Positions 15,849 through 24,774 of a DNA stretch of 43,947 nt are shown here, piece after piece (positions within the stretch are counted from its first letter, which is position 1; each line of letters opens with the position of its first letter). Origin of the DNA: Polyangiaceae bacterium (GTDB lineage Bacteria > Myxococcota_A > Polyangia > Polyangiales > Polyangiaceae); NCBI GenBank assembly GCA_020849655.1, contig JADLFU010000230.1, forward strand, positions 1-43,947, given 5' to 3'. Below the pieces are notes generated by a model. It was not told the origin of the DNA and ran no database searches. It saw only the letters and a list, made by a program, of their open reading frames with translations. Made by a program: the position numbers and the translations under genes.

Positions 15849-18500
15849 GTGCGATCGACGCCGCGGCGCGCGCGGACGGGGGTCGTGGCCGCCGCGCTCG
15901 GGCTGGTCTGGACGACCGCCCACGCGGAGGCGCCGGTCACCCGCTCCGTCGACAAGCTGCCCGTGTCGAACGGCCACGGCGCGGCGATGCTCGATCTCGC
16001 GTCGGCGCGCGTGACGCACTTCCGTGAGCACCTGTTCGCGACGGAGGAGCCGCTCCTCGACGCCTCGGGAGCGGAGCAGTGGTCGGGCTTCACGCCGCTC
16101 GCCGTGCCGACGCGGGATCTGCTGTTCGACGCCTACTTCGGGCTGCGCGTCGGCGGCGCGCAGGCGTGGAACACCTCGCTCCCGGTCGACCGTGACGCCT
16201 CCGGGTACGCCGCGCCGGGCGCGGGCGTCGCCACGCTCCGGCAGCGCCGCGGCGATCTGTCGCTGACGACCTACGTGTTCGCCCCACGCGCGCTCCCGCA
16301 CGCGTCGTTCGCGATGGTGCTCGGCGTGAAGAACGACGGCGCGACGACCTCGGGCGGCGTGACCGCGTTCTCCCTCCAGAACCTCCACCTCGGGTTCGGG
16401 CGGCCCGGCGTGATGGCGGATCTCGGGGAGAACGGCGAGACGATCCGCCACGACGCGGCGTCGGGGGATCTCGCCGAACGAGCGTTCGCCGGGGTCGTCG
16501 TCGCGCGGCCGCTCGGAGAGGTCGCGCGCCACGCGGCCTTCCGCGCGTCGTCTCCCGCGAGCGAGAACGCCTTCCAGATCGTCGCGAGCGGCGCGGGCGA
16601 TCTCCCGAACCTCGACGGCGAGGCCCCCACCGGCGACGGCTCCGTCTCGGCGTTCCAGTTCACGGTGGGAGACCTCGCGCCGGGGGCCGAGGCGTTCGTC
16701 GGCGTCCTCTTCGCGCACCACGGCGATCCGGGCGCCGAGGCGACCGTGCGCGGGTGGCTCGACGCGGTCGCGCCGAAGGGCACGTCCGCGAAGGCGCTGC
16801 TCGACGCGGAGCTGTCCGCGTGGAGCGCGTCCTCCGCGGCGCTCACGCTGCCCGCGTCGCTGTCGGCCGACGAGGCCGCGCTCGCGCGCCAGTCGGCGGC
16901 GATGCTCGAGATGGCGCAGGTGCGGGAGTCCGAGGCGTTCCTGCGCGAGCACCTCTCGAAGGACGGCGAGCCGCGCGCGTCCCGCTTCGGCAAGCTCCCA
17001 GGCGTCGTGCAGCACCGCGGGCGCGGCGCCATCCTCGCCTCCCTGCCGCCGGGCGAGTGGACGGTCACGTGGAGCCGCGACACCGCGTACGCGATCGCCG
17101 CGCTCGCGCAGATCGGCAAGCACGACGCCGCGCGCTCGGCGCTCCAGTTCTACCTGGGCGCGGAGGCCGGGAGGTTCCAGGCGTGGAGCGAGCTGTCGCC
17201 CTACGCGATGCCGCCGTACCAGATCAGCCTCGTCCGCTACCACGGGTTCGGGGTCGAGGAGACCGACTTCAACGACTTCGGGCCGAACCTCGAGTTCGAC
17301 GGGTTCGGGCTCTACCTGTGGGCGCTCGGGCGCTACGAGCGGGCGAGCGGTGACACGAGCCTCGCGGACGCCGCGTACCCGGTGATCACCGAGAGGGTCG
17401 GCGACGCGCTCGTGAAGCTCATCGACCCCGTGCACGGCCTCGTGCGCGCGGACTCGTCGATCTGGGAGACGCACTGGAAGGGGCGCGAGCGCCACGCCGC
17501 CTACACGTCGATCACCGCCGCGCGCGGCCTGTGCGATCTCGCCGGCATCGCCGCCCGCCGCGGCGACGGCGCGCGCGCGGCGGACTACCGCGCCGCCGCC
17601 GACGGGCTGCGCGCCGCGCTCGTCTCGAAGCTCCGCGCGCCCTCCGGCGGGCTCACGTCGAACCTGGAGGAGCGGGCGAGCGGCGAGGGGTACTGGGACG
17701 CCGCGGTGTGGGACGCGTTCGCGATGGAATTGTTCGATCCCAGGGGCGCGCTCGCGCAGGCCACGCTGGCGTCGCTCGACGCGGCGCTGCGGTCGCCGGC
17801 CGGCGTGGGCTGGTCGCGCAACGACGATCGCGCGGACCACGCCGGCAAGGCCGATCTGTCGCCGTGGGGCGGGGAGTACGACAGCGCCGAGTGGGTCTTC
17901 ACGAACCTCCGCGGCGCCGTCGCCTTGCAGCTCGCGGGCGACGGCGCGCGCGCGCAGGCGCTGGTCGACTGGACGACGCGCCAGTCGAAGGCGAACTACC
18001 TCGCCGTCGCCGAGACCTACGACGAGCAGACGGGAGCCTACAAATTCAACTATCCGATGATGGGCTTCGGCGCCGGCGCGTACCTGCTCGCCCTCGGCGC
18101 GCGCGGAGCGGCCCCCGATCCGGCCTGCGGCGCCTACGCGCCCGAGGGCGGCGCGGCGGGCTCGGGGGGAGCTGCGGGCGCGGGCGCGGCTGGCGCGGCT
18201 GGAGCCGCGGGCTCGGCAGGCGCAGGCGCGGCCGGAGCAGGCGCGCCTGGCGAGGGCGGCAAGCCGTCGGTGGGAGGCGCGGCCGGTCACGCGGGCGCCG
18301 TGGCCCCAGGCGGGCGAGAGGGAGGCCTCGTCGGGGGCGGCGGTTCGACGGTCGTCTCTCCCGCCGCGCCGCCCGCCGAGCCGCCTACCAACGAGGCGCC
18401 CGGGTGCTCCTGCGAGCTGCCAGGTGACAGAGGCCCGGCGCTGGGGCTCCTCGTCGTCGCGGCCGCGGCGGCCGCGCGCCGCCGCCGGACGGTCGGTTAG
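15849..18500 (+). CDS. Secreted GH15-like (glucoamylase-type) glycoside hydrolase with MYXO-CTERM-type C-terminus
   Basis: An 883-residue protein. A signal peptide (VRSTPRRARTGVVAAALGLVWTTAHA) is followed by an N-terminal beta-rich region, then an (alpha/alpha)6-barrel-like region from about residue 350. Barrel features include GEWTVTWSRDTAYAIAAL, a DFNDFGPNLEFDGFGLYLWAL segment, and SSIWETHWKGRERHAAYTSITAARGLCDLA, all typical of GH15-like hydrolases. A Gly/Ala/Ser-rich linker of about 110 residues leads to GCSCELPGD, a hydrophobic stretch and RRRRTVG. That is a MYXO-CTERM-type sorting tail, which implies anchoring or processing at the cell surface. Substrate is not readable, but alpha-glucans are typical. 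Its TAG overlaps the TAA of the convergent gene (TTAG). Confidence 0.82.
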   Translation: MRSTPRRARTGVVAAALGLVWTTAHAEAPVTRSVDKLPVSNGHGAAMLDLASARVTHFREHLFATEEPLLDASGAEQWSGFTPLAVPTRDLLFDAYFGLRVGGAQAWNTSLPVDRDASGYAAPGAGVATLRQRRGDLSLTTYVFAPRALPHASFAMVLGVKNDGATTSGGVTAFSLQNLHLGFGRPGVMADLGENGETIRHDAASGDLAERAFAGVVVARPLGEVARHAAFRASSPASENAFQIVASGAGDLPNLDGEAPTGDGSVSAFQFTVGDLAPGAEAFVGVLFAHHGDPGAEATVRGWLDAVAPKGTSAKALLDAELSAWSASSAALTLPASLSADEAALARQSAAMLEMAQVRESEAFLREHLSKDGEPRASRFGKLPGVVQHRGRGAILASLPPGEWTVTWSRDTAYAIAALAQIGKHDAARSALQFYLGAEAGRFQAWSELSPYAMPPYQISLVRYHGFGVEETDFNDFGPNLEFDGFGLYLWALGRYERASGDTSLADAAYPVITERVGDALVKLIDPVHGLVRADSSIWETHWKGRERHAAYTSITAARGLCDLAGIAARRGDGARAADYRAAADGLRAALVSKLRAPSGGLTSNLEERASGEGYWDAAVWDAFAMELFDPRGALAQATLASLDAALRSPAGVGWSRNDDRADHAGKADLSPWGGEYDSAEWVFTNLRGAVALQLAGDGARAQALVDWTTRQSKANYLAVAETYDEQTGAYKFNYPMMGFGAGAYLLALGARGAAPDPACGAYAPEGGAAGSGGAAGAGAAGAAGAAGSAGAGAAGAGAPGEGGKPSVGGAAGHAGAVAPGGREGGLVGGGGSTVVSPAAPPAEPPTNEAPGCSCELPGDRGPALGLLVVAAAAAARRRRTVG
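18150..18345 (+). repeat. Gly/Ala-rich low-complexity linker
   Basis: Short degenerate units of the type ggcgcggct/ggagcc encode GAAG-like repeats between the glycosidase domain and the MYXO-CTERM tail. The same style of linker is seen at 2930-3030 (minus strand) and 26620-26945. Confidence 0.75.
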
Positions 18501-19831
18501 CCGAGCGGGACGGCGATGTCGCCGCCCGCGACGGGGAACCGCTTGTCGACGTCGCCGCCGCCCATCCCGAGCCTGTCGCGGAGCGCGCGGTGGATGTGCC
18601 TGGGCTCGAGGTGGCGCCCGTTGTCGACCGGGTTGAGCCCCTGATCGTAGGACAACAAACCGAACCCCGGCGTCGTCTGGCCGAGCACCCGGTTGCCCGC
18701 GATGCCAGGGCCCGAGAGCATCATGCTCGTGACGTTCCAGTGATCCTTGCCGTTGGCGGTGTTGTACTTGGGCGTGCGGCCGAAGTCTGACCCCACCATC
18801 ACGTAGAGGTTCCCGCCGATGCCCGCGGCGTCCGCGGTCGAGTAGAGGTAGGCGAGCCCTCGCAGCAGCTGCATCAGCTGCCGCCCCTGATCGTCGTCGT
18901 GGTTGGAGTGGGTGTCGAACCCGCCGATGGTGAGGTTCGCGCTGACGGCGACCCCGGCGGTGAACGCCGACACCGCCAGCTGGGCCTGCTGCATCAGGCT
19001 CTGCAGCGCGCCGAGGCCGCCGATGTCCTTCAGGTCGGGGAAATCCTCGACCTTCACCTGCTTCTGCCCGGCGAGCACGTTCGCCAGCAGATCGAGGCCG
19101 TCGTTGCTCTGGCGCGCGAGGTAGAGCGCGCTCATCGCCTCCGCCTGGACGGGCAGCCGCGCGGCGTCGCGCATCGAGGTCAGGCGCGCCGCCTGCGCAT
19201 CCGCGATGCGACGCTGCGTGTCGGGCGTGACGAACGTGCTGATGGGCTTGTCGCTCCCGACGTCGCCCACGTTGGCGACGTTGGGGTAGGCGATGCGCCG
19301 GAGCGCGTCGATGCTGCCCGAGCGCGTCAGCTGCACCACCCCCTCGGTCGCGTCGAAGCCGCCGTTCGACAGGAACGCCATCGGGATGGGGGCGTCCTTC
19401 GTCTGCTGCGCGGCGAACATCGCGGCGAGCGCCGGCTGCCCCTCGGTGCTCGCGCCGCTCCAGGTGATGCGCGTCCCGGTGTCATGGTTGTTGGTGGTCG
19501 TGTCGATGCCGTTGAGGACGAGCAGCCTGTCCTTGTAGGCGTCGAAGAACGCCTTCGCGCTGTAGGCCACCTTGCCGGTGTCGTCGTCCTTGTAGTCGAT
19601 GGGCGCGTAGGTGAGGTTGCCCGCGGTGGCGCCGGCGGTGAACGTCTTGTTGATGGTGCCGCCCTTCGGATCGGTGAGCATCGTCGGGTCCCAGCCGCCG
19701 CCCGCGTGCAGCGCGACGAAGTAGGGGCCGGCGTACTTGCTGGCGGCTCGCGCCCGCCGCTGGATGGTCAGAGGCGCCAGCACGGCCAGCCCGGCGAGGC
19801 CCGCGATCTGGAGGAGATCCCTGCGTTTCAT
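18497..19831 (-). CDS. DUF1501 family protein with twin-arginine-like signal
   Basis: A 444-residue protein with an RR-containing leader (MKRRDLLQIAGLAGLAVLAPL), suggesting export by Tat. The body has DUF1501 features: an early YFVALHAGGGWDPTML block, LNGIDTTTNNHDTG, the GGFDTHSNHDDDQG metal-ligand-like block, a LYVMVGSDFGRTP block and DHWNVTSMMLSGPGI. DUF1501 proteins are relatives of the alkaline phosphatase/sulfatase fold and are usually encoded beside a cytochrome-containing partner, as here (gap of 23 nt after the upstream gene). Biochemical role unknown. Its stop codon overlaps the stop of the convergent glycosidase gene. Confidence 0.85.
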   Translation of the reverse strand: MKRRDLLQIAGLAGLAVLAPLTIQRRARAASKYAGPYFVALHAGGGWDPTMLTDPKGGTINKTFTAGATAGNLTYAPIDYKDDDTGKVAYSAKAFFDAYKDRLLVLNGIDTTTNNHDTGTRITWSGASTEGQPALAAMFAAQQTKDAPIPMAFLSNGGFDATEGVVQLTRSGSIDALRRIAYPNVANVGDVGSDKPISTFVTPDTQRRIADAQAARLTSMRDAARLPVQAEAMSALYLARQSNDGLDLLANVLAGQKQVKVEDFPDLKDIGGLGALQSLMQQAQLAVSAFTAGVAVSANLTIGGFDTHSNHDDDQGRQLMQLLRGLAYLYSTADAAGIGGNLYVMVGSDFGRTPKYNTANGKDHWNVTSMMLSGPGIAGNRVLGQTTPGFGLLSYDQGLNPVDNGRHLEPRHIHRALRDRLGMGGGDVDKRFPVAGGDIAVPLG

Positions 19832-19854
19832 GTGCGTGTCTTTCTCGGGCTGGA

Positions 19855-22194
19855 TCAGTGGTAGAGGAACTTGTAGTCGAGCAACAGGTACGTGACGACG
19901 GCCTGCCACGCGCGGATGGTGCGGTCCTTGTCCTTCGTGACCTTCTGGGCGTCGGGCAGCTCCTTGCCCGTCTGCGGGTCGATGCGGCCCTGGCACTCCC
20001 AGTAGAGATCGTCCTTCGCGCCCGCGTCGGTCAGCTCCTTCCACGTGCCGTAGAACACCTGGTACGTGCGCTCGATCTCGGGGTCGGAGGCGGCGAGCTT
20101 CTCGCCGAGGACGAGGTCGTGCAGCTTCACGATGTTGGCCTTGATCGCCGCGACGCCGCCGTCGACGGTGTGCCCCGCGGCCTCCGGCACCTCGGCGGGC
20201 TCGATCTCGGTGAACAGCGCGCGCTCCGCCTTCGGCCTCGTGAAGTCCCACGCCGTCAGGTGGCAGGCGGTCTCGGTCGCCATGCGCCAGCCGATGCTCG
20301 ACGCGATGCCGTTCGGCGAGACCAGCCGCGAGGTGACGTTGTCGGAGTCGATGCCGCCGTAGAGGAGCTCGAAGTCCTCCTGCAGCCATGAGTGGCTCTT
20401 CTCGAACTCGTACTGCTTGATCCACGGCACGCCGAAGACGGCCTTGATCTTGCGGTCGAGGGCCTCGGGGCCCAGCAGCTTGGCCGTGCCCACGTCGCGC
20501 AAGCGGGACGCGCTGCCGCCGCCGGCGGGCGCGACGCCGCGGTAGTACGGGCTCTTGATGACCGCCTTCACCACCGCCTTCAGGTTGGTGTTGGCGGCCT
20601 TGAACGCCTCGGAGGTCTTCGCGAAGAACCGGTCCTGCGCCTCCCAGGCGGCCGTGGCGTCGGCGAAGTCGGGCGCCTGGCTGTCGCTCGGGAACCTCAG
20701 CGGCTCGTGCCCCGTCAGGCCTTTGTAGACGATCTGGATGGCCGAGATGTAGAAGCGCGGGTCCTTCGCGATCTCGGGCCCGAGCCACTTGACGCCGGCC
20801 CCGTACTGGTCGGGCGGGAGCTTGTCGCCGCCGAACCCGGGCTCGAACATCTCGTCGTGCCACTTGGCGTCGGGCGTGAACTTCTCGTAGTCGTTGTCAT
20901 CCCAGCCGCGGAACGCCCCGGCCACCGGGTCGAGCGTCTTGTGGCAGACGTTGCAGTACACGGAGTTGCGCGTCGGGTTGTCGCCCTCGGTGACCTTCGT
21001 GGCGTCGATGGGGCGCTCCGCGATCTTCAGCACGTCGGTCGCGAGGAAGAACGAGTACACCCGGCGGCTGCGCGCGCGGTTGCGGTTGGTGGGCGTGGTC
21101 TGCCAGCGGTTGAGGAAGGACGGCGTCGAGAGGATGCCCGCGTGCGGCACCGCCACGCCGCTCCCGAGCGTCACCTGCACCTCGCGAAACTCCTCGTAGT
21201 CGGTGGGGTTCGAGAACTGCACGTTGGCCCCGTACGCGATCGCCGTGTACGGGTTCACGATGGCGTAGGGCGCCGTCACGATCTCGGTGAACGGGCGGTC
21301 GTTGCGCACCACGTACGCGACGAGATCGACGGGCTCGCGCGCGATGGCGGCGTTGATCATCCGCCGCTTGGCGGTGTCCATGTACTCCGGGGTCTTCGAG
21401 TCCTTGTAAGGCTTGAGGCCTGGGTAGCTGCTCTCGTTCATCAGGTCGACGGCCATGCCGCCGTACGAGAGCAGCTTGTCCGTCAGGTAGACGTCGTTGA
21501 ACATCTCGCGGACGCGCGTGAGGAACATCGGCTCCTTCATCAGGCCGTCGAGCACCGCGTCGAGATCGGCGTCGTTGTTGGTGGCGCCCTTCGCGAGCTC
21601 GTCCGCGGTCGGCAGGCGGCCCGCGAGGTCGAGCGCTGCCTTGCGGACGAGCGTGGCGCCGTCCAGGTTCGTCACGCCCGCCATCGCGGCCGTCCCGTCG
21701 TCGCCGCAGCCGCCGCCGTCCCTGCCAGTGTTGAGGCGGTCGACCAGCTCCGTCAGCGCCTTCATCTCGGGCGAGCCCTCGGTGAGCACCACCTTGCCGC
21801 CGTGATCGAGCTTGCCGAGCGGCTTCTGGAGGAGCAGCGGCACGCCGTTCTGGGAGTACGTCGACATCTCCTTCAGCGTGGCCAGGTTCGCGTCGAGGAA
21901 CCCAGGGTAGCTCGGCGGCTGCAGCACGAACCTCGCGGGCTTCTGGTTCGGGTCCTCCGGCGAGACGGCGACGCCGTCCGGGGTGTGGCACTTGGTGCAA
22001 GTGCCGCCCATGAAGGCGCTCCAGACCTCCTTCTGAAAGTATCGCTTGGTGGTCAGGCAGGCGGCCGCGGCGTCTGCGTCGCTCTCGCCCTCGTCGCCGC
22101 CGCCGCACCCGGCGGCCACGGGGCCGAGGCTGGCTGCGAGGAGCGCGGCGGGGAGGAGCAGGGAGATCCGGGGCCCGAGGAGTGGTCGTCGCAT
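19855..22194 (-). CDS. Exported cytochrome c-containing protein of DUF1549/DUF1592/DUF1588 type
   Basis: The ATG at 22194 gives 779 residues with an N-terminal hydrophobic leader (LGPRISLLLPAALLAASLGP) ending at a weak lipobox (AAGC). Two heme c motifs are visible: CTKCH at 66-70 and CNVCH at 414-418. Between and after them are blocks like those of planctomycete-type exported proteins: DLAGRLPTADELAKG, a PVDLVAYVVRNDRPFTEIVTAPYAIVNPYTA block, and AGILSTPSFLNRW, with HKTLDPVAGAFRGWDD after the second heme. A substrate cannot be named. It is co-transcribed with the DUF1501 gene; the order and pairing match the pattern known in Planctomycetes and myxobacteria. Upstream is a 128-nt divergent region shared with the next gene. 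Confidence 0.82.
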   Translation of the reverse strand: MRRPLLGPRISLLLPAALLAASLGPVAAGCGGGDEGESDADAAAACLTTKRYFQKEVWSAFMGGTCTKCHTPDGVAVSPEDPNQKPARFVLQPPSYPGFLDANLATLKEMSTYSQNGVPLLLQKPLGKLDHGGKVVLTEGSPEMKALTELVDRLNTGRDGGGCGDDGTAAMAGVTNLDGATLVRKAALDLAGRLPTADELAKGATNNDADLDAVLDGLMKEPMFLTRVREMFNDVYLTDKLLSYGGMAVDLMNESSYPGLKPYKDSKTPEYMDTAKRRMINAAIAREPVDLVAYVVRNDRPFTEIVTAPYAIVNPYTAIAYGANVQFSNPTDYEEFREVQVTLGSGVAVPHAGILSTPSFLNRWQTTPTNRNRARSRRVYSFFLATDVLKIAERPIDATKVTEGDNPTRNSVYCNVCHKTLDPVAGAFRGWDDNDYEKFTPDAKWHDEMFEPGFGGDKLPPDQYGAGVKWLGPEIAKDPRFYISAIQIVYKGLTGHEPLRFPSDSQAPDFADATAAWEAQDRFFAKTSEAFKAANTNLKAVVKAVIKSPYYRGVAPAGGGSASRLRDVGTAKLLGPEALDRKIKAVFGVPWIKQYEFEKSHSWLQEDFELLYGGIDSDNVTSRLVSPNGIASSIGWRMATETACHLTAWDFTRPKAERALFTEIEPAEVPEAAGHTVDGGVAAIKANIVKLHDLVLGEKLAASDPEIERTYQVFYGTWKELTDAGAKDDLYWECQGRIDPQTGKELPDAQKVTKDKDRTIRAWQAVVTYLLLDYKFLYH

Positions 22195-22322
22195 GGGGAA
22201 GCTCGCTGGGGGTGGCGCGGGTTGCGCCGCACGCGCAGTTTGACGGAAATTCTTGCGCGCTGTCGAGGGGGTCGTCGCACAATCACCTTTCAGTACGCGC
22301 ACCTACAGGGTAGAAACCCCGC

Positions 22323-24410
22323 GTGCGCCGGGCGATCCGAGCCACCTCCGCGGCCCTCGCCGCGCTCGTCGTCTCCTCGCCGCTGGCGGCGCGGGAGCGC
22401 TCCGCGTTCGTCGACGGGCGGCGCCTCGCGGCCGCGGCGAGAGAGCGGTTCCCTGGCCCACGTCCCGTGATCAACGTCGCGGTGCAGGACGCGACCACGC
22501 TCGCGCCCGTCGGCGAGGGCGAGCCCGGGCTCGCGTTCGACGGCGACGACTCGAGCGCGTGGCGAGGCGAGGCGGGCGCGCGCGAGTGGACGCTGGGGCT
22601 GCCGTTTCGTCGGCCGGTCCGCGTGGGGTGGGTGCGCCTGCTGCTCGGTGACGACGCCGCGCGCGGGGTGCCGGCCGAGTACCGCGTGGAGGTGCAGGGG
22701 CCCGTCGACGGCGTGTGCCAGGACTGGGCGCTCTGGACGGTGCCGCCCCACGCGCGGCACCACGATCGCGACGGCAACGAGTTCGCGTACGGCCCCGCGG
22801 ATCTGCACGCGCAGCGCCAGGTGCTGTTCACCGACGTCGACGCGTGCGCGCTGCGCCTCGTCATGCACGCGGCGTCGAGCGGGCCTCCGGTCGTGCGCGA
22901 GGTGAGGGTGTACGAGGGCGCGGCGCCGATCCCGCTGGGGCAGGCCGCGGTCGGCGACGGTCGCTACGCGACCGCGTGGCGAGGCGCGGGGGCGGGGCCG
23001 TGGACGCTCTCGGTGACGCTGCGAGAGCGCGCGTGGATCGACCGCCTGCGCCTCGTGCTCGGCGCCGACTCGGTCACGGTGCCGCGCGTGGGCGAGCCGG
23101 GGCGCACGCTGTCCGCCAAGGCGATGCCGCTCGGCTACAGGGTGGAGACGCGCGGAGACGACGGCGCGTGGGTGCCGCTCCCGGAGGCAGATCCGCCCAC
23201 GATGCGGGGGCGCGCGGTCACCGACGAGCTGCCGGTCCGCAGGAGGCTCGTGAGGTTCGCGCCGCGCCCGGTGCGCGAGCTGCGGGTCGTCATCCCGCGC
23301 GCGACGGGCGAGGACGGCCGCCCCTCCGGCTCCGCGACGCCGGTCGTGCGGGAGCTCGCGGTCTACGCGGCGGACGATCGGCGGCCGGTGCTGCCCGAGC
23401 CGCTGTTCGTCAGCGTCAACGCGAACCCCGCGCTCGCCGCGGCGGAGGCGAAGGGCGGCGAGGCCGCCGCGTCGGGGCAGTTCGCGCGGGACGTCCACCA
23501 CCGCCTGCGGCGCATCGTGCTCGGGTTCTCTTCCGACACGCGCTGGCCCGCGGACGCCGCGATCCCGGCCGACGCCGGGGCGGGGAGGTTCCTCGAGGTG
23601 GTCGACGGCGACGATCCGTCGCTCGACGGCGAGCTGCTCGCCGCGCAGTCGCCCCCGCCGCTGTTGTTCTTGTCAGGATCACTCGACTGGGAGTTCGACC
23701 GCCGCACGGCGCGCTCGAGGCTGCGGACCGGGCACGTGCGGTGGAACGTCACCGCGGACGCGTCATCTCAGGATCGGGGCATGGGGCAGCTCGAGGACGT
23801 CGTGCGGCGCCGCCTCGCGCCGATGGTGGGGTTCTGCGGGGGCGCCCAGATCCTCGCGCTCCTCGAGGCCGGCGGAGACCTCGACGGCGTGATCTTCCGC
23901 AACGACAACTCGCTGGTGCGGGCGGTGATCGAGCGCACCGGCGTGTTCGAGCGCGCGTGGTGGAGCGATCCGCCCGAGAGCGACGCCTCGCGGCCCACGT
24001 TCGTGTTCGACGCCCACGATCCGCTGTTCCGCTTCTCGAGCGAGGGGCCCGCGCGCACGACGACGCGCGCCTGGCCGAGCTCCCACGGCGACGCCGTCCG
24101 GCACAGCGCGATCGCCCGCCTGCCGCTGCGCGAGCTCGCGTACACCGAGCTCTGCGCGCCGTGGGTGCGCGACGACGGCCCGGAGCCCACGTTCGCGCGC
24201 GGCAGAGACCGCTGCGTCCACCTGCCGCAGGCGTTCCGCGCGCTGGGGGGGCCGTTCCCGGTCGTGGGGTTCCAGTTCCACCCCGAGCAGCGAGACCTCC
24301 GGCGCGTCGCGCCGCAGGATCCCGACGTCGCGCGCGGAGACGCGCTGCAGCTGATGGCCAACGTCGTCGACGGCGTGGTCGTCGCCTGGCTCGCGTCGCT
24401 GGCGCGGTGA
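22323..24410 (+). CDS. Exported protein: galactose-binding-like domains plus class I glutamine-amidotransferase-like domain
   Basis: A 695-residue protein from GTG, with a signal-like N-terminus (RRAIRATSAALAALVVSSPLAA). Two similar beta-rich segments (about 40-205 and 205-360), each with 'AFDGDDSSAWRGE...WTLGLPF' or 'ATAWRGAGAGPWTLSVTL', look like discoidin (F5/8 type C) carbohydrate-binding modules. The C-terminal 300 residues carry the class I amidotransferase triad in the right order: nucleophile elbow GFCGGAQ (C505) and VGFQFHPEQ (H653, E655). Such domains are normally cytoplasmic, so an exported one is unusual. It could hydrolyse a gamma-glutamyl or amide bond, or bind only. Confidence in the catalytic motifs is high, in the role low. 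Confidence 0.72.
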   Translation: MRRAIRATSAALAALVVSSPLAARERSAFVDGRRLAAAARERFPGPRPVINVAVQDATTLAPVGEGEPGLAFDGDDSSAWRGEAGAREWTLGLPFRRPVRVGWVRLLLGDDAARGVPAEYRVEVQGPVDGVCQDWALWTVPPHARHHDRDGNEFAYGPADLHAQRQVLFTDVDACALRLVMHAASSGPPVVREVRVYEGAAPIPLGQAAVGDGRYATAWRGAGAGPWTLSVTLRERAWIDRLRLVLGADSVTVPRVGEPGRTLSAKAMPLGYRVETRGDDGAWVPLPEADPPTMRGRAVTDELPVRRRLVRFAPRPVRELRVVIPRATGEDGRPSGSATPVVRELAVYAADDRRPVLPEPLFVSVNANPALAAAEAKGGEAAASGQFARDVHHRLRRIVLGFSSDTRWPADAAIPADAGAGRFLEVVDGDDPSLDGELLAAQSPPPLLFLSGSLDWEFDRRTARSRLRTGHVRWNVTADASSQDRGMGQLEDVVRRRLAPMVGFCGGAQILALLEAGGDLDGVIFRNDNSLVRAVIERTGVFERAWWSDPPESDASRPTFVFDAHDPLFRFSSEGPARTTTRAWPSSHGDAVRHSAIARLPLRELAYTELCAPWVRDDGPEPTFARGRDRCVHLPQAFRALGGPFPVVGFQFHPEQRDLRRVAPQDPDVARGDALQLMANVVDGVVVAWLASLAR

Positions 24411-24441
24411 GCCGCGAGGAGCCTGCACGACGAACACGAAC

Positions 24442-24470
24442 GGCGGAGCGAGCCGTGAGGCTCCTCCGCC
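24442..24470. terminator. Hairpin between the convergent amidotransferase-like gene and rpmB
   Basis: The left arm (24442-24454, ggcggagcgagcc) pairs with the right arm (24459-24470, ggctcctccgcc) over 12 bp, with one bulged C and a gtga loop. It lies between two converging genes. The U-tract is poor on both strands, with only gttcgtgttcgt on the minus side. Its position fits a bidirectional terminator. Confidence 0.55.
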
Positions 24471-24495
24471 GCGAGGAACGAGCGCGCCTTGCGCG

Positions 24496-24729
24496 CGCCG
24501 CTAACGCGATCAGCAGGCCGTGCTGCTTTGCGTACGCGACGATGCCGATCTTGTCGATCGTGCGCAGGTCGCGCGTCGTCACGTTGAGGCGGATGAAGCG
24601 GCCCAGCTCCGCGACCCACAGCCTGCGGCTCTGGACGTTGACGTGCTGCCAGCGCTTCGTCTTGATGTTCGAGTGCGAGACGTTCTGCGCGAGGAGCTTG
24701 CGCTTGCCTGTGATGTCGCTCTTGGCCAT
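24496..24729 (-). CDS. rpmB: 50S ribosomal protein L28 (bL28); no in-frame stop where the protein should end
   Basis: The first 75-78 residues are clearly bL28: [20 protein letters not shown], then [38 protein letters not shown]. The usual bacterial L28 is 60-80 residues, but this frame has no stop there. It continues to 23749, through the hairpin at 24442-24470 and antisense into the neighbouring gene, for a 326-residue Arg-rich product with no resemblance to L28. In the +1 frame stops occur at 24512 and 24503. I therefore annotate only the conserved core and suspect a one-base indel (sequencing error or true frameshift) just before the end. A real long fusion is possible but unlikely. Confidence 0.85.
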
Positions 24730-24774
24730 GTGGAGACCCGCCGTCGGCCCCTGGGGGGCGAAAATGGGAGGCGG

